A stretch of DNA of 64,000 nt, taken from positions 1-64,000 of the forward strand of contig CAYGJS010000007.1 in the NCBI GenBank assembly GCA_964350435.1. The letters are read 5' to 3'. The notes beneath the pieces are model-generated. The model was not told where the DNA came from. It saw nothing but the letters and a program-made list of their open reading frames with translations, and searched no databases. A program made the position numbers and the translations under genes. This document shows positions 8,581 to 17,585 of this stretch, piece by piece. The DNA is from TMED27 sp964350435. GTDB lineage: Bacteria > Pseudomonadota > Alphaproteobacteria > Micavibrionales > Micavibrionaceae. How positions within the stretch are numbered: position 1 is the stretch's first letter; each line of letters opens with the position of its first letter.

Positions 8581-11500
8581 ATGTCCGAAGCCTATAACAT
8601 CGCCGCACAGGAAGCCGAAAAAGCCGAAGATACGCGCCCCCTCGACCCCAACGTCCTCCAGCGCCGCGCATCAAACCCCGAAAGCTGCGTCTGGGTCAAC
8701 GCCTCCGCCGGCACAGGCAAAACCAAAGTCCTGACCGACCGCGTGCTCCGCCTCCTGCTCCCACGTGACAGCGGCGCGCCAGGCACGCAAGCGCACAAAA
8801 TCCTCTGCCTCACCTTCACCAAGGCCGGCGCAGCAGAAATGGCACTCCGCATTTCAAAAACCCTCAGCAACTGGGCGGTTTTCGAAGAAACAAAACTGCA
8901 TGAAGACCTCAAAAATCTCTATGGCCGCCCGGCAAAATCGCATGAAATAGAAGCCGCCCGTAAACTCTTCGCCCAGGTCGTCGATGTGCCCGGTGGCCTG
9001 AAAATCATGACCATCCACGCCTTCTGCCAATCCGTTCTCGGCCGTTTCCCGCTCGAAGCCGGCATCAACCCAAACTTTAAACCCCTCCAGGAACAAGGAG
9101 CGGCCCAGCTCCTCACCCGCGCTGCACAAACCATTTTCGAGCGCGCCAGTAGCCGCGACCCGCAAGACACTCTCACCGCAGCCATTCAAAAAATAGGCAC
9201 CGCCATAACTGAAGATCAATTCCAGTCTTTGCTGCAAAACATCACCTCCGAACGCAGACAATTTAAAGAGATTCAAGCGATTCATAATAAAGACAAAAAT
9301 CTCCATGCTGCGCTTTGCGATATGCTTGAAATCCATCCTGAAGACACGCGGCAAAAAACCCTGTTTGATTCTTTAAATAATGCCGCCCTCGATCACGCCG
9401 CTCTCAAAAATGCTGCACAAACCATGCTCGATATTGGCAACAAAACCAATCAAGGCGCAGGAGAAAAAATCTTGCATCTACTCTCGCTAACAGCCGAAGC
9501 ACGCCCCACTTATTTTGGCGAGTACAAATCCGCCTTCCTAACAACCAAAGATGAACGCCTCGCCAAACTGGCTGGCAAAGATGTCATCATTAATAACCCC
9601 GAAGCACTCGAAGTTTTGACCGAAGAAGCCGAGCGCATCCTCAAAATCCTTGACCACCTGAAGCGCATAGAATCCGCTCGCCTCACCGCCGATCTGCTCA
9701 ATATCTGCGAAACCATTCTCAATCAATATGACGCACTGAAATCACAACAAGGCGCGCTCGATTTCGACGACCTCATCCTCAAAACCCTCGACCTCCTGAA
9801 TGGCCGCAGCGCATGGGTGCAATATAAACTCGACCAGGGCCTCGACCATATTCTGATCGACGAAGCCCAAGACACCAACCCTGAACAATGGCAAATTATC
9901 AAAGCGCTTTGCGACGATTTTTTCGACGGCGAAAACGCGCATGAAACAGCCCGCACAACCTTCGTCGTCGGGGATGAAAAACAATCCATCTATAGCTTCC
10001 AGCGCGCCTCCCCCGAAGAATTCGCCGCCATGCGCGAATATTTCGCCCATAAAGTCGTACAATCCGGTAAAGCATGGGACGAGGTCAACCTCAACATCTC
10101 CTTCCGCTCCACCCAAGCCGTTCTCGATACAGTGGACAGCACCTTCGCCCCCGGATATATCCGCCAGGGAGTCTCCGCCGCCGCAATAAAACACGACAGC
10201 TACCGCATCGGCCAATCCGGACAGATCGAACTCTGGCCGCTCACCGAAGCCGAAGACCCGCCCAGCCAGAGTCTTTGGGAACCACCGATCACTGTCTACA
10301 CCCAAGAAAATGCTGCACAAAAACTCAGCCTCCAAATCGCCCAAACCATAAAACACTGGATCGATTCTGGCGAAATACTGCCCAGCCGCAAACGCGCCAT
10401 CCGCCCCGATGACATCATGATTCTCGTGCGCACCCGTGGCGCGCTGGTCGAACGCATCAGCCGCGCCCTCAAAACACTCGGCGTGCCGGTCAATGGTGCA
10501 GACCGCATGATTCTCGGCAATCAGATCGCTGTGCTTGATCTGCTGGCGGCTGCAAAATTCGCCCTCTGCCCGCATGATGACCTGACCCTCGCCTGCCTTC
10601 TAAAATCCCCGCTCATCGGCATGGATGAAGACACGCTCTTCACCCTCAGTCATAACCGCGAAGCCAGCCTGTATGAGAGTTGCCTGCAAAGCGCGGATAA
10701 AAAAACCAAAACCTATCTCCGCAATCTCATATCCGCCGCGCGCAGCAAAAGCCCTTACGCTTTTTTCTGCGGCCTGTTACAAAACCCTTGCCCCGCCAAC
10801 GACGCCAGCGGCCGCCGCGCGTTCTCCGCCCGCCTCGGTGCAGATGCCATGGACCCGCTGGAAGAATGGCTGCGCCTCGCCATAGAATTTGAAAAAGAAG
10901 AAAGCCAGAGCCTGCAGCATTTCATCGCCGCCCATGATCCCGAAAGCGGCAAAGACACCACCGAGATTAAACGCGAAGGCGAAGACGCGGGCGGCGCAAT
11001 CCGCATCATGACCATCCACGGCTCTAAAGGCCTGCAGGCCCCCATCGTCATCCTGCCCGATACAATTTCAACGCCAAAATCCGCCCCCACCAAAGCGGAT
11101 AAACGTCTGCTCTGGCCCAAACAAACAAACTTACCCCTTCCTCTATGGTCACCGCGCAAAAACATGGACCCTGAAATTTTTCAAACCGCCTTACAAAAAC
11201 TCGAAATCCGAAGCCTCGAAGAATACCGCCGCCTCCTCTATGTCGCCATGACCCGCGCCGAAGACCGCCTCATCATTTGCGGCGCAAAAGGCAAACGCGA
11301 CCCCGCCGAAGATTGTTGGTACACCCTGATGCGCGCAGGTTTCAAAACCCTTTCCCCGCTGTCAGAAAGCGAAAACGGCAATACGATTTACCTCACACAA
11401 CAAACCCGCGAGGCTGACCGCATTAAACCCGACAGCCCGCAGCAAAATCTGGATATTCACGATTTACCCGACTGGATATACACCCCTGCGGATAAAGAAG

Positions 11501-12051
11501 ATGACAGCAGCGCGATCCTAAGACCCTCGCATATAGACGATACTGCCGCCTCCCCCCTTTCTGGGCTGGCCGCCAATCGCTTCCTGCGCGGCAATTTAAC
11601 GCATAAGCTCCTGCAACTTCTTCCCGATCTCCCGCAGGAAATCTGGGCAGAAAAAGCCGCCTCCTACCTCGCCCATTATGGTCGCGAACTCCCCGAAACC
11701 ATCCGCGAAAACATCGCCGCCGAAACCCTCGCGATTCTCAAAAACCCGCAATTCACCAAAATTTTTGGCGAAGGTTCCATGGCCGAAGTCCCGATCACCG
11801 GCTATCATAAACCTACAAACCAGCCTGTGAGTGGCCAGATTGATCGCCTGCTCATCACGCAAGATGAAATCTTGATTATCGATTTTAAAACCAACCGCCC
11901 GCCGCCCAAAACCCCCGCGCAAATCCCGCAAATTTATCGCGACCAGCTTGGCCTGTATGCCGAAATCCTGAAAGACATCTACCCGGGCCGCGCCATAAAA
12001 TGCGCTTTATTGTGGACAGACGGGGCGATTTTAATGCCCCTTGAACTCTAA
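8581..12051 (+). CDS. addA: AddA subunit of AddAB helicase-nuclease
   Basis: UvrD-type helicase plus nuclease subunit of AddAB. The 1,156-residue protein has Walker A ASAGTGKT (residues 41-48), motif II DEAQD (427-431), a later helicase motif near YVAMTRAEDRL, and a C-terminal RecB-like nuclease centred on IIDFKTNR (about 1099-1106). All key residues are present, so it should be active. It is the last gene of the tsaE-murU-addB-addA unit. A separate trxA promoter overlaps its final codons. Confidence 0.97.
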   Translation: MSEAYNIAAQEAEKAEDTRPLDPNVLQRRASNPESCVWVNASAGTGKTKVLTDRVLRLLLPRDSGAPGTQAHKILCLTFTKAGAAEMALRISKTLSNWAVFEETKLHEDLKNLYGRPAKSHEIEAARKLFAQVVDVPGGLKIMTIHAFCQSVLGRFPLEAGINPNFKPLQEQGAAQLLTRAAQTIFERASSRDPQDTLTAAIQKIGTAITEDQFQSLLQNITSERRQFKEIQAIHNKDKNLHAALCDMLEIHPEDTRQKTLFDSLNNAALDHAALKNAAQTMLDIGNKTNQGAGEKILHLLSLTAEARPTYFGEYKSAFLTTKDERLAKLAGKDVIINNPEALEVLTEEAERILKILDHLKRIESARLTADLLNICETILNQYDALKSQQGALDFDDLILKTLDLLNGRSAWVQYKLDQGLDHILIDEAQDTNPEQWQIIKALCDDFFDGENAHETARTTFVVGDEKQSIYSFQRASPEEFAAMREYFAHKVVQSGKAWDEVNLNISFRSTQAVLDTVDSTFAPGYIRQGVSAAAIKHDSYRIGQSGQIELWPLTEAEDPPSQSLWEPPITVYTQENAAQKLSLQIAQTIKHWIDSGEILPSRKRAIRPDDIMILVRTRGALVERISRALKTLGVPVNGADRMILGNQIAVLDLLAAAKFALCPHDDLTLACLLKSPLIGMDEDTLFTLSHNREASLYESCLQSADKKTKTYLRNLISAARSKSPYAFFCGLLQNPCPANDASGRRAFSARLGADAMDPLEEWLRLAIEFEKEESQSLQHFIAAHDPESGKDTTEIKREGEDAGGAIRIMTIHGSKGLQAPIVILPDTISTPKSAPTKADKRLLWPKQTNLPLPLWSPRKNMDPEIFQTALQKLEIRSLEEYRRLLYVAMTRAEDRLIICGAKGKRDPAEDCWYTLMRAGFKTLSPLSESENGNTIYLTQQTREADRIKPDSPQQNLDIHDLPDWIYTPADKEDDSSAILRPSHIDDTAASPLSGLAANRFLRGNLTHKLLQLLPDLPQEIWAEKAASYLAHYGRELPETIRENIAAETLAILKNPQFTKIFGEGSMAEVPITGYHKPTNQPVSGQIDRLLITQDEILIIDFKTNRPPPKTPAQIPQIYRDQLGLYAEILKDIYPGRAIKCALLWTDGAILMPLEL

Positions 12052-12068
12052 TCCGTGTATCTTATATT
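12041..12068 (+). promoter_or_regulatory. Putative trxA promoter inside the addA end
   Basis: TTGAAC (12041-12046), 16-bp spacer, TATATT (12063-12068). A start near 12075 would leave a leader of about 28 nt carrying the trxA ribosome-binding site. It would allow thioredoxin to be made independently of addBA. Confidence 0.5.
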
Positions 12069-12102
12069 GAGTTGTGTAACATATTTTAAAAGGATCAGGT
12101 CC

Positions 12103-12423
12103 ATGTCCACCGTAGCCGTCACCGATGATAACTTTGAAGCCGAAGTTCTGAAATCTTCCACACCCGTTGTCGTAGATTTTTGGGCAGAATGGTGCGGCCC
12201 CTGTAAACAGCTTTCACCTGTTCTGGATGAAGTCGCCAGCGATCTGGCTGGCAAGGTCAAGATCGTCAAGGTCAATATAGAAGACGCCCCCGAAGCCCCA
12301 TCAAAATATGGCGTGCGCGGCGTACCGACTTTAATTATCTTCAAAAACGGTGAAGTCGTAGGCAGCAGAGCCGGTGGCATGCCCAAAGCCCAGCTTCAGG
12401 AATGGATTGAAGGACAGGTCTAA
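12103..12423 (+). CDS. trxA: Thioredoxin 1
   Basis: Small cytosolic dithiol-disulfide reductant. From ATG 12103 the product is 106 residues, the standard thioredoxin length, with the active site Trp30-Cys31-Gly32-Pro33-Cys34 and the cis-proline segment GVPTLIIF. The ribosome-binding site AAGGATCAGG lies just upstream; longer readings back to 12055 would add residues not seen in the family. It has its own promoter and a strong terminator. trxA following addA is conserved in alphaproteobacteria. Confidence 0.96.
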   Translation: MSTVAVTDDNFEAEVLKSSTPVVVDFWAEWCGPCKQLSPVLDEVASDLAGKVKIVKVNIEDAPEAPSKYGVRGVPTLIIFKNGEVVGSRAGGMPKAQLQEWIEGQV

Positions 12424-12450
12424 GAACCCTCCTTCAGAAATACGCATAAA

Positions 12451-12474
12451 AAAAGGGGCCGCAATGCCCCTTTT
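12451..12474. terminator. Bidirectional terminator between trxA and 12495 gene
   Basis: AAAAGGGGC (12451-12459), six-base loop, GCCCCTTTT (12466-12474), with A-run before and T-run after. It can end trxA on + and the unknown gene on -. Confidence 0.85.
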
Positions 12475-12494
12475 CTGTTAAGTGCGTGTCAGTC

Positions 12495-13046
12495 CTACAT
12501 ATCAGCTGTAAATTGACCACCAGCCTTAGAAGTAACGTTTGTGTCACCAACAAGACGAGCCGCTCTCATTTTGAAAAAAGCTTTTTGCTCTTCAACTAAA
12601 TCACCATAAGCACGCCCAATATGATAGCAATATTTTTCAGATATATTATCAATAAGCACCAAAGGATCATCAAAATCCTCAAAATCACGCACCTCTCCAG
12701 ATAGGAATTTAAGTTCGGAAAGGCGGTAAGTCATTTCGCCCTCATTAGAAGAACACGTAGAAACCGCGAATCGTGTTCTACCACCCCAGGCACCTAAGGC
12801 AGCCCCAAGGAAATCAAAGAAAATTGTATTAGCTTCTGGATCTTTTGCTAAGCCCGTTTGAATTGCACGCCTAAATTCTCCCTTAGTGTATAGCGGACCC
12901 ACAATATTCAAAACATCTAAAGCGGCACCTCTTCCTGTCTCATGAAAATTAAAAGCTTCTCTTAAATCTAAAGCCAAAACATCAAGTTCTTGGCGAACGA
13001 CGTTTAATTGATAGGCAGCCCTTTTATCAAATTCACTCTTACTCAT
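12495..13046 (-). CDS. Unknown AT-rich accessory protein
   Basis: No family recognised. The 183-residue product looks soluble, largely helical and acidic, with a central Gly/Ala-rich stretch (FFDFLGAALGAWGG) and three cysteines. I chose ATG 13046 because AGGAG lies 7 bases before it; the ATG two codons earlier (13052) is only 2 bases from the same site. Its coding sequence is richer in A+T than the neighbouring housekeeping genes, suggesting acquisition. It is divergent from the XRE regulator at 13191, with about 145 bp between them, which makes it the obvious candidate target of that regulator. It could be a two-gene regulatory module; a toxin role has no direct support. Confidence 0.6.
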   Translation of the reverse strand: MSKSEFDKRAAYQLNVVRQELDVLALDLREAFNFHETGRGAALDVLNIVGPLYTKGEFRRAIQTGLAKDPEANTIFFDFLGAALGAWGGRTRFAVSTCSSNEGEMTYRLSELKFLSGEVRDFEDFDDPLVLIDNISEKYCYHIGRAYGDLVEEQKAFFKMRAARLVGDTNVTSKAGGQFTADM

Positions 13047-13172
13047 AACCATTCTCCTATTTAATTTACGTTTAAGTTTTAATTAAAAATGATTTAATCA
13101 TAAAAATAACATTATGTCAATTTATTTTGCGTATCTAATTATGTTTTTTTCGTAAAAAATTAAGGATACTGT

Positions 13173-13180
13173 GCTATACT
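13173..13180 (+). promoter_or_regulatory. Extended -10 promoter of XRE regulator
   Basis: TGCTATACT at 13172-13180: an extended -10 (TGn plus TATACT). No good -35 is visible, as is common with extended -10 promoters. The predicted start near 13187 is only four bases before the ATG at 13191, and no ribosome-binding site is present, so the message may be nearly leaderless. Confidence 0.45.
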
Positions 13181-13190
13181 ATTGAAAAAT

Positions 13191-13841
13191 ATGAGTAAAA
13201 ATATGATTTCAATTGAACAAATTAAGGCCGCGCGGGCGCTCCTAGACTGGACTCAAGACGATTTAGCGAATGCTTCAGGCTTATCAAAACCCTCTATAAA
13301 CATATTAGAGCGCCGCATTTCCAACCCCAAGCAAGCCACAATGACCGCTATCCAACGCGCGCTAGAAGATGCCGGTGTAGAATTTACAGACGGGCCAGGT
13401 GTGAAATTACGCTCGTCCGTTCTGAAAGCTGAAATTTTTGAAGGCGAAGATAGTCTCATCCGTCTGCTCCATGATATTTTTGATACATTAAACGGTACAG
13501 AAAATGAGCTTATGATCGCAGGCGTCGCTGAAAAAAATTACAAAGAACAGGGTGGTAAAACGCTAGAACTTATAGAAAAACGCATCAAGCATAGAATCCG
13601 TACAAAACTCATTTCGTGCGAGGGTGACAAAAGTTTTATAGAGCCAATTAACCATTACCGCTGGGCTCCTGAAGCGCTATTCCCCAGAACACCATATTAT
13701 GTATATGACAATAAATACGCCATCCTTCTGTGGGGCCCGCCTAAAAAAATCGTACTTATTGAAAATTCAGAAATTGCCGCTGCTATGCATGAACAGTTTT
13801 TAGCATTGTGGAATATGAGCAAAAAGCCAAAAAACTCTTAA
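13191..13841 (+). CDS. XRE regulator with TrmB/PLD-like C-terminal domain
   Basis: Probable DNA-binding transcription regulator. From ATG 13191 it has 216 residues. An XRE helix-turn-helix spans about residues 5-60 (IKAARALLDWTQDDLANASGLS). The remaining 150 residues resemble the phospholipase-D-like effector domain found at the C-terminus of TrmB-type sugar regulators and some CopG/ArsR-like proteins: an Arg/Lys-rich strand (IKHRIRTKLISC), then YYVYDNKYAILLW, then IENSEIAAAMHEQFLALW. This pairing is unusual. A third possible start at ATG 13203 (MISIEQ) is equally compatible. It is AT-rich like its divergent neighbour, and its stop overlaps the infC stop on the other strand by four bases. Confidence 0.75.
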   Translation: MSKNMISIEQIKAARALLDWTQDDLANASGLSKPSINILERRISNPKQATMTAIQRALEDAGVEFTDGPGVKLRSSVLKAEIFEGEDSLIRLLHDIFDTLNGTENELMIAGVAEKNYKEQGGKTLELIEKRIKHRIRTKLISCEGDKSFIEPINHYRWAPEALFPRTPYYVYDNKYAILLWGPPKKIVLIENSEIAAAMHEQFLALWNMSKKPKNS

Positions 13842-14392
13842 GACGAAATTTCAGAACTCAGCACCATGATAATCTGCCGCCCTTCCATTTTTGGCTGAAG
13901 ATCCACCTTGCCGACATCTTTCAAATCATCGATAAAGCGGTTCAAGACATCCATCCCAATATGCTGATGCGCCATTTCACGCCCGCGAAAGCGCATTGTC
14001 ACTTTGACTTTATCGCCATTTTCAAGGAATTTTCGACCGGATTTCAATTTCACCTGATAATCATGCTCTTCAATCCCGGGGCGAATTTTGACCTCTTTAA
14101 CATCGACGGTCTTTTGCTTTTTGCGCGCTTCAGCGGCCTTTTTCTGCATCTCGTATTTATACTTGCCGTAGTCGAGAATTTTGCAAACCGGCGGCTCGGC
14201 ATTGGGAGAAACCTCAACCAGATCCAGCCCCGCTTCCTCTGCCAAAGCTATAGCAGCCTCCGTTTTCATGACCCCGAGCATCTCTCCGTCTGCGCCCACA
14301 ACGCGAACTTCTGAGGCTATAATACGTTCATTTATCCGCGTAGAATCTTCCTTACGTTGCGGCGGTCTTGCTACTGGTTTAGCGATGGTCAT
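13838..14392 (-). CDS. infC: Translation initiation factor IF-3
   Basis: Binds the 30S subunit and proofreads initiator tRNA and start codon. The 184-residue protein has the N-terminal RINERI motif, the linker rich in Lys/Ala, and the C-terminal domain with KIRPGIEEHDYQVKL and FRGREMAH. The start is debatable: AGGAG ends only 2 bases before ATG 14392, but 8 bases before an in-frame ATC at 14386-14384. Since infC is often autoregulated through a rare AUU/AUC start, the ATC may be the true one. It lies downstream of thrS, as in many bacteria, but with a pirin gene between, and rpmI-rplT do not follow. Confidence 0.95.
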   Translation of the reverse strand: MTIAKPVARPPQRKEDSTRINERIIASEVRVVGADGEMLGVMKTEAAIALAEEAGLDLVEVSPNAEPPVCKILDYGKYKYEMQKKAAEARKKQKTVDVKEVKIRPGIEEHDYQVKLKSGRKFLENGDKVKVTMRFRGREMAHQHIGMDVLNRFIDDLKDVGKVDLQPKMEGRQIIMVLSSEISS

Positions 14393-14501
14393 AACTCCTA
14401 AAATTGTTTCGATTATTAAACAGTATAACGCATAAGCGTTTAAACCCTATTAATAAGCAGGATTCATGGGGCTTTGCAAGAGTCTTCGCAATGAATGCAA
14501 A

Positions 14502-15422
14502 CTAGTTTTCAGGCAAAGGAATAATTTCATCGCTCTCATGAACCACTTTGGCAAACCGCCCTTCGCGCCAATCCGCCTTCGCTTGCTCAATGCGCTCTTT
14601 GCTCGACGCCACAAAATTCCACCAAATATGACGCGGGCCATCCATCGCTGCACCGCCCAAAACCATCATCCGCAGCGGCTCCAGAGCTTTCACCACAATC
14701 TGATCCCCCGGCCGAAACACCAAAAGCTGCATCGGATCATAAACCGCGCCGCCAATTTCAACGCGGCCCCCCATCGGCCAAATGGCCCGTTCCTCGGTTT
14801 CCGCAGGTAATTCAAAGCGCGCTCCCGCCTCCAGCGCCACATCCACATAAAGCGTGTCCATAAAACTCGTCGTCGGCGCAGATCTCCCCCATAAAGACCC
14901 GATAATCACCCGCGCCTTCACGCCGTCATATTCCATTTCAGGCAGCTTCGCTTTACCCACATGCTCAAACGCTGGCGCGCGCTCTTCATGCTCTTTCGGC
15001 AAAGCCAGCCACGATTGTATCCCGAATAATTCTGAAGGGTTTTCCCGAATGTCCAATCCTGTGCGCTCGGAATGGGCAATCCCCGATCCCGCCGTCATCA
15101 AATTCACATCCCCCGGCGTAATCCGAATATCCGATCCCACTGAATCCTTATGATCCAAAGACCCCGAAAATAAATACGTGACCGTAGAAAGACACACATG
15201 CGGATGCGGGCGAACATCAACGCCTTGGGCGGTCAGAAACTCCCCCGGCCCCATCTGGTCCCAAAATATAAACGGCCCGACCATGCGCCGCTGACGGCTT
15301 GGCAACGCGCGGTGAACCTCGAAATTGCCAATATCCCCCGTACGCGGAATAATCACCTGCTCAACAAGGCTCTGCCCATCGGCATTTTCACAATCAGGAT
15401 CTAGTTTTTGTAATGTGCTCAT
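14502..15422 (-). CDS. Pirin-family cupin protein
   Basis: Bicupin metalloprotein of the pirin family; members include quercetinase-like oxidases and redox-sensing transcription cofactors, so the exact role is open. The 306-residue protein shows the metal ligands in the expected spacing: His73, His75 (RPHPH), His117 and Glu119 (GSGIAHSE), plus the TVTYL strand and the HKDS turn. It starts 2 bp after the thrS stop codon, so it is co-translated with thrS, an uncommon neighbour. The gap to infC is 109 bp. Confidence 0.9.
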   Translation of the reverse strand: MSTLQKLDPDCENADGQSLVEQVIIPRTGDIGNFEVHRALPSRQRRMVGPFIFWDQMGPGEFLTAQGVDVRPHPHVCLSTVTYLFSGSLDHKDSVGSDIRITPGDVNLMTAGSGIAHSERTGLDIRENPSELFGIQSWLALPKEHEERAPAFEHVGKAKLPEMEYDGVKARVIIGSLWGRSAPTTSFMDTLYVDVALEAGARFELPAETEERAIWPMGGRVEIGGAVYDPMQLLVFRPGDQIVVKALEPLRMMVLGGAAMDGPRHIWWNFVASSKERIEQAKADWREGRFAKVVHESDEIIPLPEN

Positions 15423-15424
15423 AT

Positions 15425-17428
15425 CTAAAATGGCGGCTGTGCAGCAGCGACTAAGTCAGACACAGCCTGCTCCAGCCCCTGAACATCCTGCGCCTGAGAA
15501 CCCAACCGCCGAATAGCCACCGTCTGCTCTTCCGCTTCGCGTGCCCCAACCACAAACAATGTCGGCACTTTCGCATCCGCTGAATGCTCACGCACCTTGT
15601 AATTAATCTTCTCACTGCGAATATCCAGCTCGGCTCTGATGCCTGCCGCCTTCAGCTTCTCATACACTTCTCGCGCATAATCATCCGCGCTTGTGGTAAT
15701 CGTCGCCACGACGCACTGAACGGGCGAGAGCCATAAAGGAAGTCTGCCGCCAGTACTTTCCACCAAAATCCCGATAAACCGCTCCAGAGTTCCCAAAACG
15801 GCTCTGTGAAGCATCACAGGGCGGTGTTTGTTGCCATCCTGCCCGATATAGGACGCATCCAAACGCTCAGGCAGCACAAAATCGAGCTGCAACGTCCCGC
15901 ATTGCCAGCTCCGCCCGATCGCATCACGGATATGATATTCGACCTTAGGTCCATAAAACGCGCCCTCACCCGCTTCTTCCACAAACGCCAGACCCGCCTT
16001 ATTCAGCGCAACGCGCAGGCCCTCTTCGGCCTTATCCCATGTTTCATCACTGCCCGCCTTATTCTCAGGCCGAAGTGCAAGCACAACCCGCACATCCTCA
16101 AACCCCAGATCGGTGTAAACATGCTTAATCAAATTACAAAATTTGACAGATTCGTCCGTGATCTGATCCTCGGTGCAGAATATATGCGCATCATCCTGCG
16201 TCATCTGCCGCACCCGCATCAAACCATGCAGCGCGCCATGCGCCTCGTTACGGTGACAACATCCAAACTCCGCCAGGCGCAGCGGCAAATCACGATAGGA
16301 TTTCAAGCCATGGTTAAACACCTGCACATGCGCGGGGCAATTCATCGGCTTCAAAGCCATCAACTTCTCAAACGCCTGATCACTCAAAATAGGCCCTGAG
16401 TCCTTACCATCATCCGACCCCTGCGGAATTTCATCCGGCACCACGAACATATTCTCACGGTATTTCCCCCAGTGGCCGGAGGCCTCCCACAATTTATTAT
16501 CAATCAACTGCGGGGTTTTAATTTCCTTATACCCGTCGGCATTCACGCGGCGGCGGATATAATCCTCCAGCTGGCGATAAATCACATAGCCCTTCGGATG
16601 CCAAAAAACCGACCCTTGCGCCTCGGCCTGAAAATGGTACAAATCCATCTCATTGCCCAATTTACGGTGGTCGCGTTTTTCCGCTTCCTCGATCATCGTT
16701 AAATGCGCCTGAAGCTCTTTATCATTGCGCCACGCCGTGCCGTAAATCCGCGTCAGCATTTGCTTCGAACTATCCCCGCGCCAATACGCTCCCGCTATGT
16801 TCATGAGCTTGAATACGCCAACATGCTTGAGGCTCGGCAAATGCGGCCCCCGGCACAGGTCAATAAAGCCGCAATCGCCCTGCGCATAAAGCTGGAAATC
16901 CCCATCTTGCGGCGCGCGCTCGATAATATCGATCTTGTAAGGCTCGCCGCGCTGCTTAAACGCCGCTATCGCATCCGCCTTGCTGTTCAAACTTTTGATA
17001 ATCGGGGCGCCGCTCTCTTTAATGCGCCGCATCTCTCTCTCGATCGCCTCAAGGTCTTCCGAAGACAGCGGCTTTTCAAACTCAACGTCGTAGTAAAATC
17101 CATGTTCAATCGTCGGCCCAATCGCCAGTTTCGCCATTGGATACAAATTCTTCACCGCCCGCGCCAAAAGCTGCGCCGCCACAGTATGGCGCATAATCTC
17201 TAAACCTTCATCGCTATCAATCGTGATAATCGCCAGCTTCGCATCCACCATAATAGGATCGGACAGATCGCGCTGCACCCCGTCCACCATCACCGCCACC
17301 GAAACTTTGGCCAGTGATTTTGAAATACTCTCCGCAATCTCCATCCCCGTAATACCGGGCGCATATTCACGAATTGCGCCGTCAGGAAGAGTAATCTTGA
17401 TATCTGTTTTTGCGTGTGTCTGTGTCAT
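15425..17428 (-). CDS. thrS: Threonyl-tRNA synthetase
   Basis: Charges tRNA-Thr. The 667-residue protein has an N-terminal TGS domain (residues 1-65), an editing domain with the HTVAAQLLARA histidine motif, the class II catalytic core with the zinc cysteine in MNCPAH and motif 2 GCCHRNEAHGALHGLMRVR, and a C-terminal anticodon-binding domain. Length is normal. It heads the thrS-pirin-infC unit. The region upstream holds a palindromic element (17497-17581) that separates it from the type I secretion operon reading in the same direction. Confidence 0.97.
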   Translation of the reverse strand: MTQTHAKTDIKITLPDGAIREYAPGITGMEIAESISKSLAKVSVAVMVDGVQRDLSDPIMVDAKLAIITIDSDEGLEIMRHTVAAQLLARAVKNLYPMAKLAIGPTIEHGFYYDVEFEKPLSSEDLEAIEREMRRIKESGAPIIKSLNSKADAIAAFKQRGEPYKIDIIERAPQDGDFQLYAQGDCGFIDLCRGPHLPSLKHVGVFKLMNIAGAYWRGDSSKQMLTRIYGTAWRNDKELQAHLTMIEEAEKRDHRKLGNEMDLYHFQAEAQGSVFWHPKGYVIYRQLEDYIRRRVNADGYKEIKTPQLIDNKLWEASGHWGKYRENMFVVPDEIPQGSDDGKDSGPILSDQAFEKLMALKPMNCPAHVQVFNHGLKSYRDLPLRLAEFGCCHRNEAHGALHGLMRVRQMTQDDAHIFCTEDQITDESVKFCNLIKHVYTDLGFEDVRVVLALRPENKAGSDETWDKAEEGLRVALNKAGLAFVEEAGEGAFYGPKVEYHIRDAIGRSWQCGTLQLDFVLPERLDASYIGQDGNKHRPVMLHRAVLGTLERFIGILVESTGGRLPLWLSPVQCVVATITTSADDYAREVYEKLKAAGIRAELDIRSEKINYKVREHSADAKVPTLFVVGAREAEEQTVAIRRLGSQAQDVQGLEQAVSDLVAAAQPPF

Positions 17429-17496
17429 AAGTCAGTTTTAACCGCGCAAAGCCGTTATGTCACGGGGGATTTTTGCATCACCAACTTTGAGCAACG

Positions 17497-17581
17497 AGAT
17501 TTTTGATGTGACAAGGCGCGAGGAACGAAATGTACAACAAGTACCTGAGTGACGAGCAACGCTGTCACAGCAAAAATATCT
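17497..17581. repeat. Palindromic element, copy A
   Basis: Outer inverted arms at 17497-17513 and 17563-17581 match over TTTTTGaTGTGACA with one mismatch. The interior 50-base core (17512-17561) aligns without gaps to the core of the element at 47548-47652 (34 of 50 bases identical by my hand alignment), while the arms differ between the two. It sits four bases beyond the stop codon of the HlyD-like gene, so on the - strand it could act as terminator or mRNA end stabiliser. Confidence 0.65.
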
Positions 17582-17585
17582 AAGC

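Noticed and set aside
13808..14314. Open frame on the + strand opposite infC
   Set aside because: It is a shadow of infC and continues from the XRE gene in another frame; no independent start signals.
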